Below, piece after piece: positions 25,916-34,424 of a DNA stretch of 64,000 nt (positions are counted from its first letter, which is position 1; each line of letters begins with the position of its first letter). The stretch is from Ruminococcus_G sp050944435 (lineage in GTDB: Bacteria; Bacillota; Clostridia; Lachnospirales; Lachnospiraceae), in NCBI GenBank assembly GCA_050944435.1, contig JBMNRB010000009.1, positions 40,617 through 104,616 on the forward strand, read 5' to 3'. Under the pieces are notes generated by a model, which saw only the letters and a program-made list of their open reading frames with translations, searched no databases and was not told the DNA's origin. The position numbers and the translations under genes were made by a program.

Positions 25916-26006
25916 CCTCGGACTTTCCAACATTGTCCGAGGGCCAGCCTGATAATGTTTTACTGCCAGAAGGGCTGCCTTTGCTTTCACAAAGACAGCC
26001 CTTCTG
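25916..26006. terminator. Two hairpins in the gap downstream of the TIR gene
   Basis: The first hairpin is CCTCGGAC/GTCCGAGG (25916-25923 with 25935-25942). The second is an 11-bp stem CAGAAGGGCTG/CAGCCCTTCTG (25967-25977 with 25996-26006) with an inner CTTTG/CAAAG stem. Neither has a strong T-run, but they lie where the minus-strand TIR transcript should end, upstream of the importer ATPase start. Confidence 0.5.
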
Positions 26007-26026
26007 AGCGTAAAAATTATTATCGT

Positions 26027-26887
26027 CTATGCCTTTTTGGCACTGACATACAATTCACGTATATAAATATTCCGGGTATTTTTCAGATCTTTCCAGTGTC
26101 TTAATTCATTCAGCTTGTCTATTTTAAAGATAACCTTATCGCCCACCTGAAGATCATGAAACTGACCTGTCTTATAAAACAGCCAGTGGCTTTCTCCCTT
26201 TTCTATCCTGCAGTCTCCGTTAACGGCAGGATCATACAGCAGTTGATTCAGCCGGTAGCATCGAAAATCTTCCCTTACATTTTCTCTTATGGCAGCAATA
26301 GAGCCGAAATACCAGCCTTCACTGTCCGGTACTAACATTCCATGCAGGGCGGCATTCATTTTCCCCACAGATTCTTGCTCCCTCCAAGTAAGTTTTCTTT
26401 CTTTTGCCGCAGGAGCTTCCGCCTCCTGGACCGGCTCTGCAGTCTTTTTCAGCTCCTCCCATGCAAGGGAAGCCACCTCAACCCAAACCTGATCCTGCTC
26501 TGACTCCGACATACTGCACAACGGCCTCTTCGGATCATTCACTGCCTGATACTTGCTCAGCGCGTCTATTTTGGAAAACAGACAGTGGGTCAGAATCACC
26601 GGAATAATCCGGATTTTCTTCTTTTCCAGAGCCTCCAGTATGGGCGCCACTTCTTTTTTGGCGATAAATTCTGAGGCCAGGTAGTCTTTTGAAATCAGAA
26701 GAATGGCAACTGCCGTTTCACCGATGACCTGTTCAATCTGTCTCTCCCATTCCTCCCCCACAACCAGCTGCGAATCATTCCATATCTGGACATTAAAATA
26801 ATGTTTCAACGCGGTCAGATGGGTTTCCAGATTACTTTTGTATAATGCATCCGCATGACTGTAACTTAAAAAAATTTTATTTCTCAT
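26027..26887 (-). CDS. TIR-domain protein with cold-shock-like C-terminal domain
   Basis: 286 residues. The TIR_2-type domain covers about 1-125: 'KIFLSYSHADALYK' at the start, 'WNDSQLVVGEEWERQI', 'AVAILLISKDYLASEF' and then Glu79 in 'IAKKEV', the place of the NADase catalytic glutamate. After a helical linker (about 130-180) comes a C-terminal region ('GWYFGSIAAIRENV', 'HDLQVGDKVIFKI', 'KNTRNIYIREL'). Its strand pattern resembles a cold-shock/OB domain, suggesting nucleic-acid binding. Bacterial TIR proteins often degrade NAD in phage defence; that role is only inferred here. Ribosome site is weak and close to the ATG. Not part of the importer operon. Confidence 0.72.
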   Translation of the reverse strand: MRNKIFLSYSHADALYKSNLETHLTALKHYFNVQIWNDSQLVVGEEWERQIEQVIGETAVAILLISKDYLASEFIAKKEVAPILEALEKKKIRIIPVILTHCLFSKIDALSKYQAVNDPKRPLCSMSESEQDQVWVEVASLAWEELKKTAEPVQEAEAPAAKERKLTWREQESVGKMNAALHGMLVPDSEGWYFGSIAAIRENVREDFRCYRLNQLLYDPAVNGDCRIEKGESHWLFYKTGQFHDLQVGDKVIFKIDKLNELRHWKDLKNTRNIYIRELYVSAKKA

Positions 26888-26989
26888 ATCCTTTGTTTTC
26901 TCTCATACTACACTTCATATTTTGCTGAATTTTACAATTATTCTACCATAATTCTCTTTAAAATCAAAGCTGTAATGGAGCAGGACAGC

Positions 26990-27014
26990 AAAAAAGCCGT
27001 CCCTTTCGGACAGC
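26990..27014 (-). terminator. Terminator of the helical protein gene at 27035
   Basis: A 7-bp stem (26996-27002 with 27008-27014) with a 5-nt loop is followed on the minus strand by six T residues. Confidence 0.8.
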
Positions 27015-27034
27015 TTCTCTAATGTTTTCCTTAT

Positions 27035-27397
27035 TTATTCATAGGTAAGATCAAATGATTTTAAGATCTTGTAGCCATCAAGTATTCCCGCCATATAAGC
27101 GTTGGTCACAACATGGTATTCTGCTTCCAGCACTTTATCTGCAAATTGTTCAATCGCTTCCCGTTGATCTTCCTGCAGATTCATTTGCTGTAAAACATTT
27201 TTCACTGCTTCTGCTTCCGACTGAATCTGTTTATATTCCATATCAGAATCCAGCAGCGTACGATAGGTTGAATTTTTTATACTGTCAGCCCCTAATTTTA
27301 ACAATTCCACGATTTCCATCCGACAGCTTCCGTTTTTCAGCATGGAAATAATTTCCTGGGTTATCTCCCGCTTAATTTCCCGTTTATCCTCGCCCAT
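27035..27397 (-). CDS. Small helical protein of unknown function
   Basis: 120 residues from the ATG at 27397 (AAAGGAG 11 nt upstream); an upstream ATG at 27460 is possible but lacks support. It is rich in Glu, Lys and Gln and predicted to be all helical, with no membrane segment. Features are 'EIVELLKLGADSIKNSTYR' and 'EAEYHVVTNAYMAGILDGYKI', the latter resembling a compact helical-bundle end seen in small Lachnospiraceae proteins of unnamed families. It is divergent from the XRE regulator and next to the TIR gene. No function assigned. Confidence 0.6.
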   Translation of the reverse strand: MGEDKREIKREITQEIISMLKNGSCRMEIVELLKLGADSIKNSTYRTLLDSDMEYKQIQSEAEAVKNVLQQMNLQEDQREAIEQFADKVLEAEYHVVTNAYMAGILDGYKILKSFDLTYE

Positions 27398-27556
27398 AAA
27401 GTCGTTTGCTCCTTTCTGTTGCCTGTGACAGAAACATACATATTCATTTCTATATTCCACATTTCTGTTTTGCCGGTCAGGTACCTACATAAAATATATT
27501 TTTTTGCAAACGATTGTTTCTATATGGTGACATACTTTCCTGAATAAAAAAATATA

Positions 27557-27587
27557 CTGGATATATTAAGTTTCTAAACAGTCACAA
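27557..27587. repeat. Upstream copy of a direct repeat bracketing the XRE gene
   Basis: Begins CTGGATATATT, continues with GTTTC and ends CAGTCACAA. It matches 27845-27873 with a 2-nt gap and three substitutions. It lies 20 bp before the XRE start, so it may be an operator. Confidence 0.6.
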
Positions 27588-27606
27588 AAACGGAGACAGA
27601 ACAATC

Positions 27607-27837
27607 ATGCAGTGGATTCTACAAGATATACCATTAGGACGCAATTTGCAGACAATCAGAATGGCCAGAAACATGACACAAATGCAAGTAGTCGAGAAGA
27701 TGCAGCTGATGGGAAGCACCATGTCTCGAAGCACCTATGCCAATATAGAATCTGGGCGCAGAAATATAAAAGCCAGCGATCTAAAAGCATTGAAAATAAT
27801 TTTCGACGTTGACTACTGCGAATTTTTCAAAGATTAG
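27607..27837 (+). CDS. XRE-family HTH regulator, single domain
   Basis: 76 residues, almost wholly one Cro/C1-type helix-turn-helix ('LQTIRMARNMTQMQVVEKMQ', then 'STYANIESGRRNIKASDLKAL'). Such short XRE proteins bind DNA as dimers and often autoregulate or act in toxin-antitoxin or mobile-element modules. The gene is bracketed by two near-identical 30-bp repeats, one just before the start and one 7 bp after the stop. GGAGACAG upstream provides a modest ribosome site. No partner toxin is evident next door. Confidence 0.85.
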   Translation: MQWILQDIPLGRNLQTIRMARNMTQMQVVEKMQLMGSTMSRSTYANIESGRRNIKASDLKALKIIFDVDYCEFFKD

Positions 27838-27844
27838 AATTTTG

Positions 27845-27873
27845 CTGGATATATTGTTTCCATCCAGTCACAA
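27845..27873. repeat. Downstream copy of the direct repeat bracketing the XRE gene
   Basis: Starts CTGGATATATTGTTTC and ends CATCCAGTCACAA. Unlike the upstream copy it also has an internal CTGGAT...ATCCAG inverted repeat. The rest of the gap to 28050 is AT-rich and I see no gene in it. Confidence 0.6.
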
Positions 27874-28045
27874 TCATAGCACATATGCGTTCCTGACTCA
27901 ATAATATTCCACAGAAAAATCCACTTCACAAATTCAATCATTATCGCTTTTGCAATATTTTAGTTTGCATTATGATTATACACAACTGCAAAGAAAAAAG
28001 CAATGTATTTTTTATTGCAGAGCGGTAATTCTTTATTAATTTGAA

Positions 28046-28092
28046 TAAAAAACAGTTGATTCCGACATCGTTTCTGTCAGAATCAACTGTTT
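28046..28092 (-). terminator. Terminator of the sugar importer operon (locus 2)
   Basis: A 13-bp stem AAACAGTTGATTC/GAATCAACTGTTT (28050-28062 with 28080-28092) with inner GACA/TGTC pairing. The minus strand continues CTGTTTTTTATT, a good T-tract after the dehydrogenase gene. Confidence 0.88.
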
Positions 28093-28102
28093 CTTCATTT
28101 AT

Positions 28103-29131
28103 CTATCTTCCATTGGGATACATAACCACTTCCAGAGCGCTGCCGTCCTTCATCGCTTCGAACCCTTTTCCAAACTCCTCCAGTGACAGCCGGTGAGTAA
28201 TCATATCTTCCAGCTTCATGGGAATATTTTCCAAAAGCTGAATAGTCTTATTCCAGGTATAGGTACCGATATAGCACCCCATCACGGTCAAGTCCTTTCT
28301 GGTAATTTCAGTCTGGCAAATCGTCTGCCTGGCCGCAAAGTTAAGGCCAAAAAGAAGTATCCGGCCGGAACTGCGAACCCAGGAAACGGCGTCATTGATG
28401 CATGTTCCCACCGCATCCACCACCAGGTCTGCTCCCAGTCCCTTTGTCACTTTTAAAATCTGATCCGATTCTGATGGAGAAATCACCAGATCCGCTCCCA
28501 GCTTTTTCGCATATTCTTTACGAAAATCGCTGAGCTCTACGGCAATTACCTTTCCGGCGCCGTTTAGTTTCAGCAACTGGATATAGTACAGACCGATGGG
28601 GCCGGCCCCGATTACCACCGCCGTCTCCCCCGGCAAAAGCCGGATTTTCTCCATACCGCTCATGACACAGTTGAGGGGTTCTGTGAAAATGGCTGTGTCC
28701 AGCGGCAGATCCGGATCAATGACTGCCGTCAGATGATCCGGTATTACTGCATACTGAGCAAAAAAACCATCGCCGTCAATGCCCAGACAGAACAGGTTTT
28801 CACACATATTTCCATGGCCCGTCTTGCAGTAATAACATTTTCCGCAGGGCACATTATTGTCGGCAGTCACCCGGTCCCCTACTTTAATGTTTCTGACCCC
28901 ATCCCCAACTTTAACCACAGTTCCCACCATCTCGTGACCGATGGTTACTCCAGGCACGGCCGCAATCCCGGGGGGGTCTCTTAAAATCTGCATATCTGTG
29001 CCGCAGATGCTGCAGGCGTCAATTTGTACCAAAAGATCATTGGGATGCTTAATTTCCGGGATTGGCTTGTCAACCACCGCGTATTGTCCTGCTTTTTCAA
29101 ATATGACGGCTTTCATTGTCTCGTTCATCAT
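28103..29131 (-). CDS. Zinc-dependent medium-chain alcohol/polyol dehydrogenase
   Basis: 342 residues of the MDR family (sorbitol/threonine dehydrogenase-like). The catalytic zinc site is 'CSICGTD', 'GHEMVG' and a Glu in 'FTEPLNC'. The structural zinc loop 'CGKCYYCKTGHGNMC' has four Cys. Rossmann loop is 'VIGAGPIGLY'. It oxidises a secondary alcohol or polyol with NAD(P). As last gene of the ATPase-permease-binding protein operon, 22 bp behind the binding-protein gene, it probably takes the first step on the imported sugar or polyol. Confidence 0.92.
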   Translation of the reverse strand: MMNETMKAVIFEKAGQYAVVDKPIPEIKHPNDLLVQIDACSICGTDMQILRDPPGIAAVPGVTIGHEMVGTVVKVGDGVRNIKVGDRVTADNNVPCGKCYYCKTGHGNMCENLFCLGIDGDGFFAQYAVIPDHLTAVIDPDLPLDTAIFTEPLNCVMSGMEKIRLLPGETAVVIGAGPIGLYYIQLLKLNGAGKVIAVELSDFRKEYAKKLGADLVISPSESDQILKVTKGLGADLVVDAVGTCINDAVSWVRSSGRILLFGLNFAARQTICQTEITRKDLTVMGCYIGTYTWNKTIQLLENIPMKLEDMITHRLSLEEFGKGFEAMKDGSALEVVMYPNGR

Positions 29132-29153
29132 CCATTCACCTGCTTATCGCTTA

Positions 29154-30260
29154 TTACTCATACTGATCCAGATTGTCGGCAGTCACCAGCTCATAAGGAA
29201 TATCCAGGGTGGCAAAATCTTTGCCCTGAGATGCTGCATATGCCGCGATAGCTCCCCATTTTCCCTGTCCTTCTGCATTCTGGAACACAGTACAGCCAAA
29301 AGTTCCTGCCGCCACCGCTTCTTTCGCATCATCATTGGCGTCAATACCGCAGACAATGATATCGCTCATACCGGCGCCCTGAATAGCATTCAGCGCTCCC
29401 ATACCCATTTCATCGTTGGCAGCAACGATAACATCGATTTTATCGCCGAACTGAATGAGCCAGTCTTCCGTGATTTCCATGCCTCTGTCTCTTAAATATT
29501 CACCTTCCAGATCGGCCAGAACCTCATAATTGTATCCTGCCTCATCCAGTGCATCATAAAATCCCTGGCGGCGAAGAGTTGTATGGGTAAATCCGTCTGT
29601 ACCGCCCAGATAACATACATTCACCGTTTCTGAATCATCAACATTTTCTACCAGATACTCGCCCTGAAGATGACCGGATACGTAGTGATCGGAACCTACA
29701 AACCAATGGTCCATGGGATCGCAGGCTATATCAGAATTTACTACCACAAAGGGAATTCCGGCCTCTTTGGCCATTTCACAGATGACAACCTCGCCGTTTG
29801 AATCTGATGCAGTTACGATCAGACAGTCGACGCCCTGGGTGATAAAGTTTTCTGCCAGTTCAATATGCGTATTCACTTCCTGTTTGCCATCGCCTACGTT
29901 AAGGGTAACGTTAGGGAAATTCTGCGCCACATAATCTTCCATGGCTTTCTGTACTCTGGAACAGAATGTGTCGGTAAAACTCTGCGCTACGTAACCCCAT
30001 ACATATTCTTCATCGCCGCTTACTTCATACTGTTCCGCCAGTTCCTTTTCCCAGTCTTCCATCTCCCCGGTATCAGCAGAAGCTGTCTCTTCACCGGAAG
30101 ATTCTTCTGCGCTTTCCTCCGTATCTGCCGCTGCATCTGCACTTTCTTCCGTCCCAGATGCTGCCGACGTTTCTCCCGTGTCTGTGCTGCCTCCTCCGCA
30201 GCCAAACATACTCAGCGCCATAACTCCCGCTAATCCAAGTGCCAATAGTTTTTTCTTCAT
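29154..30260 (-). CDS. Sugar ABC importer substrate-binding lipoprotein (locus 2)
   Basis: 368 residues from the ATG at 30260 (AAGGAGAAGAG upstream). Lipobox 'MFGC' followed by a long Glu/Ala/Ser/Thr linker, then an RbsB-type periplasmic-binding domain: 'YVWGYVAQSFTDTF', 'LIVTASDSNGEVVICEMA', 'VAANDEMGMGALNAIQGAG', 'VCGIDANDDAKEAV'. Extracytoplasmic, lipid-anchored. Together with the two genes upstream it completes an importer; the linked dehydrogenase favours a polyol or sugar ligand. Confidence 0.93.
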   Translation of the reverse strand: MKKKLLALGLAGVMALSMFGCGGGSTDTGETSAASGTEESADAAADTEESAEESSGEETASADTGEMEDWEKELAEQYEVSGDEEYVWGYVAQSFTDTFCSRVQKAMEDYVAQNFPNVTLNVGDGKQEVNTHIELAENFITQGVDCLIVTASDSNGEVVICEMAKEAGIPFVVVNSDIACDPMDHWFVGSDHYVSGHLQGEYLVENVDDSETVNVCYLGGTDGFTHTTLRRQGFYDALDEAGYNYEVLADLEGEYLRDRGMEITEDWLIQFGDKIDVIVAANDEMGMGALNAIQGAGMSDIIVCGIDANDDAKEAVAAGTFGCTVFQNAEGQGKWGAIAAYAASQGKDFATLDIPYELVTADNLDQYE

Positions 30261-30282
30261 AGCCTCTCTTCTCCTTTTCTTT

Positions 30283-31245
30283 TTATTTAGTGTTTGCTTT
30301 ACGAACCTGGACATCGATGATTACCGCCACACAAATCAAAATACCAAGGACGATATCCTGAAAGGAGGAATTGATGTTCTGCAGATTCATGAAGTTTTTA
30401 ATAATACCGATGATCAAAGAACCTACGATGGTATTCAGGATATTTCCCACACCGCCGCTCATACTGGTTCCGCCTACAATTACAGCGGTGATAGCGTCCA
30501 TCTCCATCCCTTCGCCGGCTGCCGGCTGTCCGGAACTCATCCGGGCCATCAGAAGAATACCAGCCAGTCCCGTACAGATACCGCCAAAAGCGCAGGCAAA
30601 AAACTTCGCTCTTTTTACCCGGATACCGGAAGCCAGAGCTGCCGCCTGATTGCCGCCGATGGCATACAGGGCGCGGCCCATGGGCGTCCATGCCAGAATG
30701 ATATAGGTAATGATCAATACGATAATCATGATAATGACCGGGAAGGGAATAAATCCTATGTAGCCCTGCCCGAGAAAATTAAAGGAAGCCGGGAGGTTGG
30801 AATAGTTCTGCCCTCCCGTAAAGGCCATAATCGCGCCGTCCGCCATCTGCATGGATGCCAGGGTGGCAATAAACGGCGGAATATCAAAGGCTGTAATCAG
30901 CGCGCCGTTGATTACACCGAACAGCAGACCGCAGACCAGACCCACAATCAGCGCCAGAAACAGATTTCCCGTCTGCAGCATACAGTAAGCGGAAAGAGTT
31001 CCTGCAAACGCCAGCACACGCCCCGGAGACAGATCCACCATTCCGGATATCAGCATCAACTGTTCGCCGCAGGCCAAAATAGTAATGACAACAACCTGAC
31101 GCACAACATTCCTTATGTTGACTGCGGAAATAAAATTATGATTGATAATTGACATCAGTACGAATAAAATAACAAAAATTAAAACGATACCGAATTTGCT
31201 GTAAAACTCAGCAATTGAAATATTTCCTTTCTTTGCTTTCCCCAT
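30283..31245 (-). CDS. Sugar ABC importer permease, RbsC type (locus 2)
   Basis: 320 residues, about ten membrane segments of the RbsC/AraH family. 'AVNIRNVVRQVVVITI' near the start, 'FDIPPFIATLASMQMADG' in the middle, the ATPase-contact loop 'AIGGNQAAALASGIR', and 'AVIVGGTSMSGGVGNI'. The ATG overlaps the stop of the ATPase gene by one base (TAATG), so translation is coupled. The protein is closely alike to the permease at 23244, fitting repeated duplication of importer modules. Confidence 0.95.
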   Translation of the reverse strand: MGKAKKGNISIAEFYSKFGIVLIFVILFVLMSIINHNFISAVNIRNVVRQVVVITILACGEQLMLISGMVDLSPGRVLAFAGTLSAYCMLQTGNLFLALIVGLVCGLLFGVINGALITAFDIPPFIATLASMQMADGAIMAFTGGQNYSNLPASFNFLGQGYIGFIPFPVIIMIIVLIITYIILAWTPMGRALYAIGGNQAAALASGIRVKRAKFFACAFGGICTGLAGILLMARMSSGQPAAGEGMEMDAITAVIVGGTSMSGGVGNILNTIVGSLIIGIIKNFMNLQNINSSFQDIVLGILICVAVIIDVQVRKANTK

Positions 31246-32747
31246 TACGACTGTCCTCCTATTGCAAAACTCATGATCCTTTCCTGCGTCAGGTCGTCTC
31301 CTTCCACTTCTCCGGTGATCCGTCCTTCCGCCATTACCAGCGTCCTGTCACAGACGCCGATAATTTCCGGAAGTTCCGAGGAAATCATAATAACGCCGGC
31401 TCCCTGTTCCGCCAGATCGCACATAATTTTATAAATTTCATATTTTGCCCCCACATCGATTCCCCTGGTGGGTTCATCCATGATAAAAACGGTCGGATTC
31501 TGCAGCAGCCATTTTGCGATAACCACTTTCTGCTGATTCCCTCCGCTCAAGCTTCCCGCATTGGTCTTAATGGACGGAGATTTTACCGTCAGCTTCTTGG
31601 CCGCTTCCGAAGTCTCCTTATCCTCCTGTTTCCGATTCAAAATGAATCCTTTGGTGAAATGTTTTAAATTGGCCAGCGCAATATTTTCTCCAATGGATCG
31701 GCAAAGTACCAGACCTTCTCCTTTTCTGTCCTCTGAAAGATAAATAATTCCTGCTTTCAACGCATCCGGAACATTTTTGATTTCCACCTTTTGCCCTTTA
31801 AGATAGATTTCTCCCGATTGGAATCGGTCCAGTCCGAAGATTGCTCTTGCCACTTCTGTCCGCCCCGCTCCAACCAGCCCGGACATACCCAGGATCTCGC
31901 CGGCGCGCAGTCTGAAGGATACGTCTTTGAATACCCCTTCCCGGGTGAGATTCTTTACTTCCAATATGATATCGCCGATTTTCGGATGTTTGGGCGGATA
32001 AACGTTAGTCATCTCACGTCCCACCATCTTGGAAATGATCTGGTCTGTGGTTATCTCTCCCACCTGATGAGAAGAAATCGTTTTTCCATCCCGCAAAATT
32101 GTCACTTCATCTCCAATCTGCCCGATTTCATCCAGTTTATGAGAGATGTAGATAAAACTGATCCCCTGCTTTTTCAACATCCGGATCTTATCGTGAAGTA
32201 CCTCCACCTCACTCTCCGTTATAGATGAAGTGGGTTCATCCATAATAATCACCTTCGCATTGACGGAAATTGCTTTGATGATCTCGATGATCTGCATATC
32301 CGATACGGTCAGTGAACGCATGGTCCTTTTTGCGTCATAATGAAAACCAAAATCATCAATCAGTTTCTGTGCCTGAGCGTACATCTTTTTCCATTGAACC
32401 GTTCCCAGTTTAGAAAGCGGTGCCCGTCCAAGAAAAATATTCTCCGCAATGGTTAAATCCAGTACGGGACTTAATTCCTGGTGAATGGTGGCCACTCCGA
32501 TGCTGTTCATATAGCGGGGATTATGTACGGTAATCTTTTTTCCGTTAAAAAACAACTCGCCTTCATCCGCCACATAAAGCCCGTTAATAATTTTGATCAG
32601 AGTGGATTTTCCGGCGCCGTTTTCACCTGCCAATACATGGACAGTACCTTCCCGTACGCCAAAACTGACATGGTCCAGGGCCTTTACGCCGGGAAATGAT
32701 TTGGAGATATTTTTCAGTTCCAGCACCATTTTTTTCTCCTGTTCCAT
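31245..32747 (-). CDS. Sugar ABC importer ATPase, RbsA type (locus 2)
   Basis: 500 residues with two ABC domains. First Walker A 'GENGAGKST', Walker B 'VIIMDEPTSS'; second signature 'LSGGNQQKVVIAKWLL', Walker B 'VFIMDEPTRGID'. All motifs needed for a working importer ATPase are intact. It is the first gene of the operon running to 28103. A palindromic operator candidate at 32858-32874 lies 111 bp upstream of its start, next to the AraC-family gene that presumably controls it. Confidence 0.95.
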   Translation of the reverse strand: MEQEKKMVLELKNISKSFPGVKALDHVSFGVREGTVHVLAGENGAGKSTLIKIINGLYVADEGELFFNGKKITVHNPRYMNSIGVATIHQELSPVLDLTIAENIFLGRAPLSKLGTVQWKKMYAQAQKLIDDFGFHYDAKRTMRSLTVSDMQIIEIIKAISVNAKVIIMDEPTSSITESEVEVLHDKIRMLKKQGISFIYISHKLDEIGQIGDEVTILRDGKTISSHQVGEITTDQIISKMVGREMTNVYPPKHPKIGDIILEVKNLTREGVFKDVSFRLRAGEILGMSGLVGAGRTEVARAIFGLDRFQSGEIYLKGQKVEIKNVPDALKAGIIYLSEDRKGEGLVLCRSIGENIALANLKHFTKGFILNRKQEDKETSEAAKKLTVKSPSIKTNAGSLSGGNQQKVVIAKWLLQNPTVFIMDEPTRGIDVGAKYEIYKIMCDLAEQGAGVIMISSELPEIIGVCDRTLVMAEGRITGEVEGDDLTQERIMSFAIGGQS

Positions 32748-32857
32748 CTTCCTCCTCCTTCCTTTTCATGGTTACATTTACTGCTTTTTTTCATTTTCTT
32801 TTCCATTTTTTAGTTAATTTGAACATGTTTTTAATATACCACAATCATTTTTCTGAT

Positions 32858-32874
32858 TTCTGGATAATCCAGAA
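32858..32874. promoter_or_regulatory. Palindromic operator candidate upstream of importer operon 2
   Basis: A perfect 8-1-8 inverted repeat, TTCTGGAT-A-ATCCAGAA. A near copy lies at 34425-34441 upstream of the other gene flanking this AraC regulator, and the bases after it are also alike. A TATATT -10 candidate for the importer (minus strand, 32833-32838) is 19 bp away. Likely the binding site of the AraC protein at 32899-33885. Confidence 0.6.
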
Positions 32875-32898
32875 GGGTATTAGCACAAATCGGAACTC

Positions 32899-33885
32899 TT
32901 ATATACTTTTAAAATATTTAGGCGGATAACCCAGAATTTTTTTAAACAGACGAGTATAATAATTGGTATCATAGATGCCCACACTGGCTGCCGCCTCTTT
33001 GATACTGCTTTTATTTTTCTCCAGATATTCCAATGATTTTACAATGCGCACCCGGTTTAAATATTCCACCGGCGTCAGCCCCGTCACCTCTTTAAAAACG
33101 GTGCGAAAATGGCGGCTGCTCCAGTAAACGCTGGCCGCCAGCTCTTCGATGTCTATCTTCTCATCCAGATGATTCTCCATATATTCAATCGACCGATAAA
33201 TCGCCTCTTTTCTGAAATCTTTAACGGAGGCCCGCACCTTCATACTTCTGCTCTGGAATCTCTGATAAAACACCAGCAATATCTGCAGGCAAGCCGATTT
33301 TACATATTCGATCCCTTCCTGAATATGTTCCTGTTCCTCCATCATTTGATTCAGCAGGTACTCCACTTCTTTCCTTTCCTGAATTCCCAGATGAATAATC
33401 CCCTGCCGGTTCAGCTTTGCCTGTTGTCCGTACCCCTCTATTTTTTCCTGCCCCTCTTCTTCCATCATGTCGTGGATGAGGTCGTCCTGTTTTCTCCCTG
33501 AATCCTGTTCCCGGTATATCTGGCGGATTCTGCTTTTTACTTTATCAAGGGTTTCATTGCACTCGCCGCTCAGTAAATCCGGATAGAACTGACAATTAAT
33601 CAATTCAACATTGGAATTCAATTCATAGGAATGCCATTCTTCCGGTTCAATCAAAAAGATATCCCCCGGCACCAACGCAACCTTTACTCCCCGGTAATCA
33701 TGGATACAGGAGCCTTTCAGAATCAGTACGAATTCATGAAAATGATGACGATGCATTTTCACCGGTATCATCTGATTCCACATCGTCACCGCGATTCCCG
33801 TCTCATCCTGCTTGGGAAAATCCACATAATTGTCAACAGAACCCACACCCCATCCGTTTCCTTGACTGACATTACGTATCTTCAT
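32899..33885 (-). CDS. AraC-family regulator with cupin domain (locus 2)
   Basis: 328 residues. Cupin-like N-terminus ('MHRHHFHEFVLILKGSCIHDY' strands, 'EPEEWHSYEL'), a charged Gln/Glu-rich middle (about 125-190), and a C-terminal AraC domain with 'DIEELAASVYWSSRHFRTVFK' and 'AAASVGIYDTNYYTRLFKK'. It would sense a sugar through the cupin and switch importer genes. It sits between the importer operon and the small URO-D-like gene; both have the same palindrome in front. Confidence 0.9.
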   Translation of the reverse strand: MKIRNVSQGNGWGVGSVDNYVDFPKQDETGIAVTMWNQMIPVKMHRHHFHEFVLILKGSCIHDYRGVKVALVPGDIFLIEPEEWHSYELNSNVELINCQFYPDLLSGECNETLDKVKSRIRQIYREQDSGRKQDDLIHDMMEEEGQEKIEGYGQQAKLNRQGIIHLGIQERKEVEYLLNQMMEEQEHIQEGIEYVKSACLQILLVFYQRFQSRSMKVRASVKDFRKEAIYRSIEYMENHLDEKIDIEELAASVYWSSRHFRTVFKEVTGLTPVEYLNRVRIVKSLEYLEKNKSSIKEAAASVGIYDTNYYTRLFKKILGYPPKYFKSI

Positions 33886-33913
33886 CTTTCAGTCCTTTCT
33901 CTTCTGACGAAAA

Positions 33914-33958
33914 TAAGACGCGGTAAAGTCACTTTGAAAGTTTCTTCCCCGCGTCTTA
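33914..33958 (-). terminator. Terminator of the URO-D-like fragment gene
   Basis: A 10-bp stem TAAGACGCGG/CCGCGTCTTA (33914-33923 with 33949-33958) with a larger loop that can partly pair (ACTTT/AAAGT). The minus strand continues ATTTTCG. It lies between the 33963 gene and the AraC gene. Confidence 0.75.
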
Positions 33959-33962
33959 CTTT

Positions 33963-34355
33963 TTAATATTTTCTTTCAATCTCTTCCCGCATAATCTGTG
34001 TCCAGCGGATCAGGTTGTTGGGGTTGTTTCCAATGGTGTGGTTGTCCTTCATGATGAACTCACAGATCCCTCCGTAAGTCTCCTCCACCGCACGGCGGCA
34101 TTCTTTCCTCACATTCTCTTCGTTCATTTCCGGCATCGGCTTCAGCTTCACGCTGGCAACGTAATTCCTGCCCAGATAATCCGGCACTGTTTTATAATCC
34201 GCCCACGGGGATACGGTCACGTGGCGCAGCACTGCCTTATCTTCATCGGAAAATTTCAACTCCGTTTTCATCTGGGACACCGGCGGATGTTTGTACAGGA
34301 ACTGTTCCCGGAATAATTCGCCTCCGCTTACGGATACTTCTGTATCAACGCTCAT
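33963..34355 (-). CDS. Stand-alone C-terminal piece of a URO-D-like methyltransferase
   Basis: 130 residues. From about residue 43 it matches the last 100 residues of the full-length protein at 34597-35907: 'LRHVTVSPWADYKTVPDYLGRNY' against 'LRRISVSPWADVQKCSDRMGKDY', and 'IMKDNHTIGNNP' against 'VLKDTHTCNNDP'. The larger N-terminal barrel portion is missing. Yet the frame is intact, has AAAGGAG at a good distance, its own palindromic operator upstream and its own terminator, so it is expressed as a small protein or is an early-stage decaying gene. A substrate- or corrinoid-binding helper role is speculative. Confidence 0.62.
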   Translation of the reverse strand: MSVDTEVSVSGGELFREQFLYKHPPVSQMKTELKFSDEDKAVLRHVTVSPWADYKTVPDYLGRNYVASVKLKPMPEMNEENVRKECRRAVEETYGGICEFIMKDNHTIGNNPNNLIRWTQIMREEIERKY

Positions 34356-34424
34356 AAAATACTCCTTTCTTTATGCATATTCATTTTCACTTTTATAGAA
34401 TTTTACTATAAACAATTTTCCATT

